This document shows positions 55,081 through 61,674 of a stretch of 64,000 nucleotides of DNA, one piece after another (positions within the stretch are counted from its first letter, which is position 1; each line of letters opens with the position of its first letter). Source of the DNA: Prevotella sp. (GTDB lineage Bacteria; Bacteroidota; Bacteroidia; Bacteroidales; Bacteroidaceae); contig JAFUSV010000062.1 of assembly GCA_017467565.1 (NCBI GenBank), positions 1 through 64,000 of the forward strand, read 5' to 3'. Both the position numbers and the translations under genes were made by a program. The notes below the pieces were generated by a model. The model searched no databases and was not told the origin of the DNA. It saw only the letters and a program-made list of their open reading frames with translations.

Positions 55081-57696
55081 TTATCTGCCACTCTGTTTCA
55101 TCAGCACGGTGACCTCACGGTTGAAGTCGGTGTCGGCCATCAGCTGCTCAATGCTGAGGTGCATGCGCCAACGCCAGTAGTGACGCGGATTGGCAGGGAT
55201 GTTGATGCGTTCGCCATTCTGGTCGGGCAGGCGCAGACGCTCGTCAATGGAGAGCCAGTCCTGCAGTGACAGCAGGCAGAGCATAGAGGGCGACATCAAG
55301 TGGGCCGACACAATCTCCTTGGCCAACCATCCAGGCAGCGGATGAGGAGCTAAGCCGGGATGATGGAGCATCTGACTGTAGTAAGCCTGTGTCTGCTCAT
55401 CGTCCTCGTCCCACCACTGGCGCAACGTGGCCATGTCGTGAGTAGAGATGGTGGCAACTGAACGGTAGGGATTCTGCGACAGATGACCGAAACGTACCCT
55501 CGGATTCTTGGGCATCGACTGGATCTCGAGCGACAGGATGCGCAACTCGTTCATCACCCAGGGTACACAGTCGGGCACCATGCCCAGGTCTTCGGCACAT
55601 ACCAGCATGCGGGTGGCCTGCGTCAGACGAGGCAGTTTCTTCATGGCCTCGTGATACCAATACTGGTTGTTTCGACGATAGAAGTAGTCATTGTACAGAC
55701 GGTTGAAGGCATCCTTATCCTTGTCCCACAATGCCTCATAGATGAAATCGTTCTGCACGCCGATACGTGGATGGAACTTATTAGGATCCTTGCGGTCGCG
55801 CACGAAGAGCACGTCGCTGATGAGGGCATAGAGACCGTCGCGCAGGTAGTCGTCGTTCTTGTCCTTGAAGAACTGCTCTATCTTGCGCTGGGTGTCGAAC
55901 TCAGGCTTCATCTCCCAGATATCATCGTGCTTACGCTGCAGATAGTGCGCCTTGACATACGAGGTACGCTCGCCAAAGATGCGCTGCAGGGTCCAGTCGG
56001 CAATGAAGGGGCGCGTCATGTGCTCCTCATTGAACTGCAGTCCGTAGGCTTCTATCTCCTCACGGCTCATGCCTAAAGCAGGCGAGAACTGTCCCAGCAG
56101 ACCGTGGACGGCATCGATGGGTATCTCCCATATACGGAAGAAGCCCAGCACATGGTCGATGCGATAGGCATCAAAATATTCGGCCATCTTACGGAAACGA
56201 CGCACCCACCACTGACATCCGTCACTGAGCATCTCGTCCCAGTTGTACGTGGGGAAGCCCCAGTTCTGTCCGTTGGCAGAGAAAGCATCAGGCGGAGCAC
56301 CGGCCTGTCCGTTCATATTGAAATAGCGCGGCTCTACCCATGCCTCAACACCATCGCGCGAAATGCCGATGGGGATGTCACCCTTCAGGATGATGCCGTG
56401 CTGCTGGGCATGCTCATGGGCTGCACGCATCTGCTGGTCGAGGTTGAACTGTACGAAGTACCAGAAAGCACCTTCCTCGGGAGACGACAGGGTGGTCTTC
56501 CACTGGCGGAAGTCAGCCGTACCGTAATGGTCGCGGTTGACGCAGTAGTCGGCATAGGGCACCAGCCACTCCTTGTTGCGCTCAAAGAACTCCTTATAGG
56601 CTTTGGTGCGCTGTATCTTCGACCATTCCTGGTCAAAGATGATGTGCAGATATTCTATCTTGGCTGTATTCACACGCTCATAGTCTATCTGAGGCAGGGC
56701 GTTGAGGTCCTTGCGCAGCACCTCATATTTCATCTTTAATTTTTCATCTTTAATCTCAGCCAGCTGGCGCAGGTCGGTGTACTGCGGATGCAAGGCGTAG
56801 ATGCTGATAGAGTTGTAGGGATAGCTATCCTGCCAGGTATGCGTGATGGTCGTATCGTTGATGGGTAATATCTGGAGGGCACGCTGGTGGGTCTTGGCAC
56901 ACCAGTCTATCATCAGCTTCAAGTCACCGAAGTCACCGACGCCGAAGCTACCCTCACTCCGCAGCGAGAAGACGGGAACCACCGTACCGGCACCCCGCCA
57001 CTGGGGCAGCGAGAACACTGCCTGGGCCAGCTCATAGCTGACCACCTCGCCCTTCTTCAGTTCCGGCAACAGCACATGACGGTTGTCACCATTCTCCCAT
57101 ATTGTCTCGTTTTCGCCTATGATGACGAACTTAAATTCCATCTCGGCCTCTATCTGGTCGGCATCCAGGCACACTTGCCACTCATGATGCTGCTGCTCGG
57201 TCATGATGACTGCCTTCGTGCAGTCCCAACCACCCAGGCACTCTGATTCGCCGACGATGGCCAGACGGTCGCCGGAGCGCAACTGCGGCGCCCTCACCTT
57301 CATCAACACCGTGTGTTGCGACTGTGTCGCAACCACAGCGCCCAGCTCTCGCTTTGCCACGCAATCAGTGAAAGCCGAAGAGTAGAGATAGCTGTCTTCC
57401 GGCACATCTATCCAGCGGTCGTACAAAGTGTAGCGGCCACCGTGCAGGGCCACCATTTCCAACCGGTGGGGCTCTACCAACCACTCGTGGCGCACGACGT
57501 CCTCGCCACGCTTCACGCTGTAATAATAATCCAGGCAGGTACCCGACTTGACCGTCTTGCTGCACTCCAATGTCCAGTGCAACCCGTCATGCGTTCCCAT
57601 CGCGTGACTCTCGGTCTTACCGTTTCCGTTTAGGAAGTTCAAGACCAGCTGTTCTCCGAAAGTGGTCTGATACTCAAGGTTGAATAGTAATTTCAT
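55081..57696 (-). CDS. malQ: 4-alpha-glucanotransferase (MalQ, GH77) with N-terminal starch-binding domains
   Basis: The protein has 871 residues from MKLLFNLEYQTTFGEQ; the open frame starts 10 codons earlier. Residues 1 to about 235 contain two CBM20-like domains (GTHDGLHWTLE; GESECLGGWDCTKAV). The GH77 barrel has FRIWEIP near YRIDHVLGFF (nucleophile Asp), CAEDLGMVP (acid/base Glu) and STHDMATLRQWW (third acid). There is no signal peptide, so it is cytoplasmic. It disproportionates maltodextrins after import. Heptad repeats encode LAEIKDEKLKMKYE (about residues 312-325). It is the first gene of the starch operon. Confidence 0.95.
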   Translation of the reverse strand: MKLLFNLEYQTTFGEQLVLNFLNGNGKTESHAMGTHDGLHWTLECSKTVKSGTCLDYYYSVKRGEDVVRHEWLVEPHRLEMVALHGGRYTLYDRWIDVPEDSYLYSSAFTDCVAKRELGAVVATQSQHTVLMKVRAPQLRSGDRLAIVGESECLGGWDCTKAVIMTEQQHHEWQVCLDADQIEAEMEFKFVIIGENETIWENGDNRHVLLPELKKGEVVSYELAQAVFSLPQWRGAGTVVPVFSLRSEGSFGVGDFGDLKLMIDWCAKTHQRALQILPINDTTITHTWQDSYPYNSISIYALHPQYTDLRQLAEIKDEKLKMKYEVLRKDLNALPQIDYERVNTAKIEYLHIIFDQEWSKIQRTKAYKEFFERNKEWLVPYADYCVNRDHYGTADFRQWKTTLSSPEEGAFWYFVQFNLDQQMRAAHEHAQQHGIILKGDIPIGISRDGVEAWVEPRYFNMNGQAGAPPDAFSANGQNWGFPTYNWDEMLSDGCQWWVRRFRKMAEYFDAYRIDHVLGFFRIWEIPIDAVHGLLGQFSPALGMSREEIEAYGLQFNEEHMTRPFIADWTLQRIFGERTSYVKAHYLQRKHDDIWEMKPEFDTQRKIEQFFKDKNDDYLRDGLYALISDVLFVRDRKDPNKFHPRIGVQNDFIYEALWDKDKDAFNRLYNDYFYRRNNQYWYHEAMKKLPRLTQATRMLVCAEDLGMVPDCVPWVMNELRILSLEIQSMPKNPRVRFGHLSQNPYRSVATISTHDMATLRQWWDEDDEQTQAYYSQMLHHPGLAPHPLPGWLAKEIVSAHLMSPSMLCLLSLQDWLSIDERLRLPDQNGERINIPANPRHYWRWRMHLSIEQLMADTDFNREVTVLMKQSGR
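56728..56755 (-). repeat. Heptanucleotide repeats inside malQ
   Basis: On the plus strand the units are TTTCATC, TTTAATT, TTTCATC and TTTAATC, which give a 13-bp direct repeat of 14-bp period in frame within the enzyme. Confidence 0.7.
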
Positions 57697-57723
57697 ATTG
57701 CTTTTAGTTATATATTCTTGCGT

Positions 57724-57731
57724 CAAAGTTA
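57724..57731 (-). promoter_or_regulatory. malQ -7 box
   Basis: TAACTTTG on the minus strand lies 27 bp before the malQ start. No clear -33 TTTG is present, which fits a promoter that needs an activator. Confidence 0.55.
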
Positions 57732-57781
57732 CGACTTTTTCTCTTTATGGATATAAAAGATGTGCAAGAATAGAAACAAGA

Positions 57782-57805
57782 AAGGATGCAAACGTTTGCA
57801 TCCTT
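57782..57805. promoter_or_regulatory. Perfect 24-bp palindromic LacI-type operator upstream of malQ
   Basis: AAGGATGCAAAC/GTTTGCATCCTT is a perfect palindrome with the core GCAAACGTTTGC typical of LacI-family operators. Its centre (57793.5) is 66 bp upstream of the centre of the malQ -7 box. The same core lies next to the lacI-type gene at 61525. It overlaps the last bases of the PAP2 gene and could also act as its terminator. Confidence 0.72.
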
Positions 57806-58358
57806 ACCACCTCACGGCCAATTCAAAACCGTTGCCCACAAAGGAAATATCTACATGGTCCGACTTGAATAGTTTCTTTTTCAGAAAGTATGTCAACTCG
57901 GTACTCAGTATGCCGATAGCCGCTCCGGCACACACATCGTGCAGGTAGTGGCGATCGCGTATCACGCGGTCGACCGACACCAGGGCCGCCACACCAAAGC
58001 CGCCGATGGAGACCCACGGCGACACATGTCCAAACTCATGGTGGAGCATCGTCGCACCGGCAAAGGAAAACATGGCATGACCAGAGGGAAACGAACGGCT
58101 GTCGCTGTCATCAGGACGCCGCTCGCCGATCACCTGCTTCAGCGGATAGGTCACGGCAGCACCCATCAGATAGGAGGCTCCCGCCTTCAGCGCCAGTTCC
58201 TCCCACGATGTCTGATTGTCCAGGTCGCAGGCTTTCAGCACAAACACAGCCGCCATCGGCGTGTGCTGCAACACATCATCGATGGCATTACTGCGGTGCT
58301 GAGCTCCAACCGACATGGCACTTGCCAAAAACAGGAGCGAAAGGAACAGTTTTCTCAT
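57804..58358 (-). CDS. PAP2-family membrane-associated phosphatase
   Basis: This 184-residue protein has a signal sequence. It carries the PAP2 signature pieces in order: KQVIGERRPDD (KxxxxxxRP), FPSGHAMFSFAG (PSGH) and SVDRVIRDRHYLHDVCAGA (SRxxxxxHxxxD-like, with Asp in place of the first Ser). It probably dephosphorylates a lipid-linked or small phosphate compound outside the inner membrane. It overlaps the SemiSWEET gene by 4 bp. Its link to sugar use is only positional. Confidence 0.85.
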   Translation of the reverse strand: MRKLFLSLLFLASAMSVGAQHRSNAIDDVLQHTPMAAVFVLKACDLDNQTSWEELALKAGASYLMGAAVTYPLKQVIGERRPDDSDSRSFPSGHAMFSFAGATMLHHEFGHVSPWVSIGGFGVAALVSVDRVIRDRHYLHDVCAGAAIGILSTELTYFLKKKLFKSDHVDISFVGNGFELAVRW

Positions 58359-58657
58359 CGGCCGCCCGACTTACTATTTTTGAAATAGTCGTTGTAGACC
58401 TTGATGCTGAATACTATAACACTGCACGTGGTCGTTATCAGATTCGTTAGAAAGAGAGCCCACAATATGTCGGGCTTGTGCAGCACGCCCTGCAGCATGA
58501 AGCACATACCGCCCACGGCCATCATCAGGAACGTGGGCAGAGCGATGCCGTCAGTATTACGTGTACGGATTGTTTCTATAGCTTGCGGCAGATAGCCCAG
58601 TATCATCGTAATACTGGCTACCCACCCGCAGACTTCAAAGAATGCAGATTGTTCCAT
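58355..58657 (-). CDS. SemiSWEET/PQ-loop family sugar transporter
   Basis: The protein has 100 residues from MEQSAFFEVCGWVAS; a longer frame lies over the upstream gene's end and is rejected. Three hydrophobic helices and the PQ motif in MILGYLPQAIETIRTRNT identify a SemiSWEET protein, which dimerises to move sugars across membranes. It starts 1 bp before the MFS stop codon ends (4 bp spacing pattern typical of coupled genes) and overlaps the PAP2 gene. Confidence 0.88.
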   Translation of the reverse strand: MEQSAFFEVCGWVASITMILGYLPQAIETIRTRNTDGIALPTFLMMAVGGMCFMLQGVLHKPDILWALFLTNLITTTCSVIVFSIKVYNDYFKNSKSGGR

Positions 58658-58658
58658 T

Positions 58659-59957
58659 CTACTTTTTGGTCTTGATAGCAAAAACACAGGCAGCACCGAT
58701 AACCAGGCTGACTGCTGAGACGAGCATCATGTTGTACTGGTGGCTACCCACAAGCGAGAGGACTGTTCCGCCCAGCAGGGCAGCAATAATCTGCGGCACG
58801 CAGATGGCGCAGTTGAACAAGCCCAGATAGGCTCCCATGTGTCCATAGCCCTGCAGAGCATTGGTAACCAGGGCAAAGGGCATGGCCAACATAGCCGCCC
58901 AAGCACAACCGATGAGCAGGAAAGGCACGAAGAGCAAATACTGGTTGCTGATAAACGGCACCATGGCAAAGCCTACTGCTCCCAGTACCAGACTGAAGGA
59001 ATAGGCAATCTTCATGTTACGGAACTTTGGCAGCACCACAGCCCAGACGACGGCTCCCAGCGTCTGTACGCCAAAGATAATACCCGTCCAGTTGCGGGCA
59101 TCCTGATAGCCCAGTGACTTCACGTCAGAGGTTCCCCACACCGTGTCACCGATGGTACCCGTGGTGTAAGTCCACATATACAGGAAGGCGGCCCAGCAGA
59201 AGAACTGCACCAGGGCAACCTGCCAGAATGCTGCCGGAGCCTTTTTCAACAATGTGAACCAGCTGGCCTTTGTCTCGGCTTCAGGAGTGGGATTGTACTC
59301 CGCGTACTCCTTGGGAGGCCATTCCTTCACTTTCATTACCGTGTAGATGACACAAAGAATAAGGATGGCTGCACCGATATAGAACGAATAGACGACGGAG
59401 TCGGGCACCTGACCTTCCGGTGCGGTATTGGCGATACCAATAGCAGTGAAGAAGAAGGGGAACACGAAACCTACCAGTCCGCCGGCGTTGCACAGGAACG
59501 ACTGGATAGAATAGGCCTTGCCCTTCTGTTGCTCGTTCACCATGTCGCCCACCATCATCTTAAACGGCTGCATCGCCATGTTGATGCTGGTATCCAAAAG
59601 CATCAAAGAACAGGCTCCGAACCACAGGGCGGCACCCACCGACAATCCGAACGATCCGGCATTGGGCAACATACACATGACTGCCACAGCGACCGCAGCA
59701 CCTACAAACAGGTAGGGGATACGACCGCCGAAGCGTGTCCAGGTCTTATCGCTGAGCGTACCAACAATCGGTTGCACAAGCATTCCCATCAACGGTGGCA
59801 GCACCCAGAAAAAACTCAGCGTATGGGGGTCGGCCCCCAATGTTGCAAAGATTCCAGAGATATTGGCATTCTGCAACGAATACGCTATCTGCACTCCAAA
59901 AAATCCGAAGCTCAGATTCCAGAGCTTCCAAAATGACAAATTAGGTTTTTGTTTCAT
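58659..59957 (-). CDS. MFS sugar transporter (maltose/SLC45-like)
   Basis: This 432-residue protein has about 12 hydrophobic helices. MKQKPNLSFWKLWNLSFGFFGVQ... and VGTLSDKTWTRFGGRIPY (motif A) match Bacteroidetes carriers placed in maltose/starch clusters. It should import maltose or glucose through the inner membrane. It lies between the LacI-type regulator and the SemiSWEET gene, with a four-helix-bundle gene inserted after lacI. Sugar specificity is inferred from neighbours. Confidence 0.85.
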   Translation of the reverse strand: MKQKPNLSFWKLWNLSFGFFGVQIAYSLQNANISGIFATLGADPHTLSFFWVLPPLMGMLVQPIVGTLSDKTWTRFGGRIPYLFVGAAVAVAVMCMLPNAGSFGLSVGAALWFGACSLMLLDTSINMAMQPFKMMVGDMVNEQQKGKAYSIQSFLCNAGGLVGFVFPFFFTAIGIANTAPEGQVPDSVVYSFYIGAAILILCVIYTVMKVKEWPPKEYAEYNPTPEAETKASWFTLLKKAPAAFWQVALVQFFCWAAFLYMWTYTTGTIGDTVWGTSDVKSLGYQDARNWTGIIFGVQTLGAVVWAVVLPKFRNMKIAYSFSLVLGAVGFAMVPFISNQYLLFVPFLLIGCAWAAMLAMPFALVTNALQGYGHMGAYLGLFNCAICVPQIIAALLGGTVLSLVGSHQYNMMLVSAVSLVIGAACVFAIKTKK

Positions 59958-59962
59958 AGTTC

Positions 59963-59997
59963 TAATGCATAATTCATAATGCTTAATGCATAATTAT
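59963..59997. repeat. Heptanucleotide array, left flank of the four-helix-bundle gene
   Basis: Five units TAATGCA, TAATTCA, TAATGCT, TAATGCA and TAATTAT. The stop codon of the four-helix-bundle gene lies inside the last unit. Confidence 0.8.
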
Positions 59998-60353
59998 TGT
60001 TTACTTGATTTAGAAATAGACATTAAGAGTTTTAACAACTCACGACAATCAGCCAAAATACTCTCTGCCTGTTGGCTGGTTATATAGCCCGTATCAGCCA
60101 AAAGTTCTATCCAAAATTCCGACTCACTTGCTTCCTTGAGCGAAATACCCATTTTAGCGGAAAAATCGGCTTTTGAAACAGCGCGAATAGCCTCTTTCAC
60201 ATTAGCTCCTATACTTGTTCCGCTGCGCAATAGTTGTTTGCCGATGACATAATCATGTTTTTCTTCACACAGGAATTTATACAAGTTTACACATCTGACG
60301 GCGAAAGCAAAACTTTTAGCAGCTATAATATTATCTTCTTTCAGTTTCATCAT
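59994..60353 (-). CDS. Four-helix-bundle protein (S23/IVS-encoded family)
   Basis: The protein has 119 residues from MMKLKEDNIIAAKSFAFAV; the frame is open upstream but the family starts here. The helices with YKFLCEEKHDYVIGKQLLRS, GTSIGANVKEA and SKADFSAKMGISLKEASES are the hallmark of the small family first seen in 23S rRNA intervening sequences. Stand-alone copies are common in Bacteroidetes. Function is unknown. It is flanked by inverted heptad arrays and interrupts the lacI-transporter neighbourhood. Confidence 0.9.
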   Translation of the reverse strand: MMKLKEDNIIAAKSFAFAVRCVNLYKFLCEEKHDYVIGKQLLRSGTSIGANVKEAIRAVSKADFSAKMGISLKEASESEFWIELLADTGYITSQQAESILADCRELLKLLMSISKSSKQ

Positions 60354-60381
60354 TCGTAGATTAAAAATCTCTATCAATTAA

Positions 60382-60416
60382 GCATTACGCATTAAGCATT
60401 AAGCATTAAGCATTAC
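60382..60416. repeat. Heptanucleotide array, right flank of the four-helix-bundle gene
   Basis: Five units GCATTAC, GCATTAA, GCATTAA, GCATTAA and GCATTAC, the inverse of the TAATGC units at 59963. The lacI stop codon (60413-60415) lies inside the last unit. Confidence 0.85.
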
Positions 60417-61438
60417 CTCGTGGTACCTCGTATGATGAGTCGGGTACGCACGATGCGACGCTCCACCTTGTCTGGCGAGATGGTGCCCTCAACATGACCT
60501 ATCAGGATGTTGGCGGCCTCCTCACCTACACGGATGCCACGCTGCTCCACCGTCGTCAACATCGGGTCGCACGACGTGGCTCGCTCTCCGTTGGTAAAAC
60601 CACAGATACTGACATCCTCAGGCACCCGCATGCCCATATTCTTCACCATGTGGAGAATACCGACAGCCGTATCGTCATTGATGGCAAAGAATGCATCAGG
60701 ATAAGGCTCGTCCTCAAACAGCGTCATCGTCACCTCCTCGGCTGCAGAACGGTTGTCGCACTCGCGGGTCAGTCGCTCGTCAAACGGCAGACCATGCTTC
60801 AGCAGCGCATCCTTATAACCATTGAAGCGGTTCTTGGATATCTCCAGATTCATAGGGCCGCCAAAGAATGCGATATGACGGCAACCGGTGTCTATCAGAT
60901 AGGACACGGCATTATAAGCCCCCAGGTAGTCGTCCACCACCACACGACTGGCATTCACGCCAGTACAGATACGATCATAGAACACCAAGGGTACGCCAGA
61001 GTCTATCAGACGCTGGAAATGCTCGTACTGCTGCGTATCCTTGGCCTGCGATACAATGATGCCGCATACCTTACTCTCATAGAACGACCGGCACAGCTTC
61101 ACCTCACGCTCATAGCTCTCGCCACTCTGAGCCACCATGATATGGTAACCATGAGCCGAAGCCTCCTCCTCAATACCTTTCAGTACCGAGTCAAAGTAGT
61201 AATGTACCAACTCGGGCACGATGACGCCAATCACCTTCTGCGGCTGAACCCTGCTGTGGCGCAGCGACTCGGCCAGCACGTTAGGTGTAAAATTATGCTC
61301 ACGTGCATAAGCCTGGATCATCTCGCGACGCTCCTTGGAGATACGGGGAGAATCTTTCAGGGCACGCGACACAGTAGCGACAGAGATTCCCAACTCTCTC
61401 GCTATGTCTTTCATTGTTAAAGCAGCACCCTCTTTCAT
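60413..61438 (-). CDS. LacI-family transcription regulator
   Basis: This 341-residue protein starts with a LacI helix-turn-helix (LTMKDIARELGISVATVSRAL, about 7-27) and the hinge region ending VLAESLRHSR. A periplasmic-binding-like sugar sensor domain follows (VIGVIVPELVHYYFDSVLKG; ISVCGFTNGE-type segment near the end). It is divergent from a susC gene and adjoins the sugar transporter. The GCAAACGTTTGC palindrome between lacI and susC, and again before malQ, is its probable target. It should link starch/maltodextrin availability to these genes. Confidence 0.93.
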   Translation of the reverse strand: MKEGAALTMKDIARELGISVATVSRALKDSPRISKERREMIQAYAREHNFTPNVLAESLRHSRVQPQKVIGVIVPELVHYYFDSVLKGIEEEASAHGYHIMVAQSGESYEREVKLCRSFYESKVCGIIVSQAKDTQQYEHFQRLIDSGVPLVFYDRICTGVNASRVVVDDYLGAYNAVSYLIDTGCRHIAFFGGPMNLEISKNRFNGYKDALLKHGLPFDERLTRECDNRSAAEEVTMTLFEDEPYPDAFFAINDDTAVGILHMVKNMGMRVPEDVSICGFTNGERATSCDPMLTTVEQRGIRVGEEAANILIGHVEGTISPDKVERRIVRTRLIIRGTTR

Positions 61439-61461
61439 CTTGGTTATCAGTTTGTTCGATG

Positions 61462-61469
61462 CAAAGATA
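61462..61469 (-). promoter_or_regulatory. lacI -7 box
   Basis: TATCTTTG on the minus strand, 24 bp before the lacI start, is identical to the divergent susC -7 box. Its centre is 65 bp from the operator centre. Confidence 0.6.
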
Positions 61470-61524
61470 GAGTTTTTTTTTGTACGTTATAATTCCTGAC
61501 CTTGCTTTTATTTCAAGAATAAAT

Positions 61525-61536
61525 GCAAACGTTTGC
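61525..61536. promoter_or_regulatory. LacI-type operator between lacI and susC
   Basis: GCAAACGTTTGC is a perfect 12-bp palindrome and shares its core with the 24-bp palindrome at 57782. Its centre (61530.5) is 66 bp upstream of the centre of the susC -7 box. Confidence 0.75.
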
Positions 61537-61592
61537 GCACACCGTGCAACATTTTTATACTTAAAAAAAACGAAAGAATATGGGATTTATTC

Positions 61593-61600
61593 TATCTTTG
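61593..61600 (+). promoter_or_regulatory. Second susC -7 box
   Basis: TATCTTTG fits the -7 consensus. There is no TTTG 20 bp upstream, which fits an activated promoter. A leader of about 70 nt follows before the ATG. Confidence 0.6.
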
Positions 61601-61674
61601 CAACGCAATTGCCGTAAAAGCCGAAAACGTGAATAAACAATAATACTAACAAACATTAACTCTAATTAAATGTA

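Noticed and set aside
57782..57805. Palindrome as only a terminator of the PAP2 gene
   Set aside because: The T tract after it on the minus strand is weak (TTTCTTGTTTC), and the same core with the same promoter spacing near lacI favours an operator. A double role remains possible.
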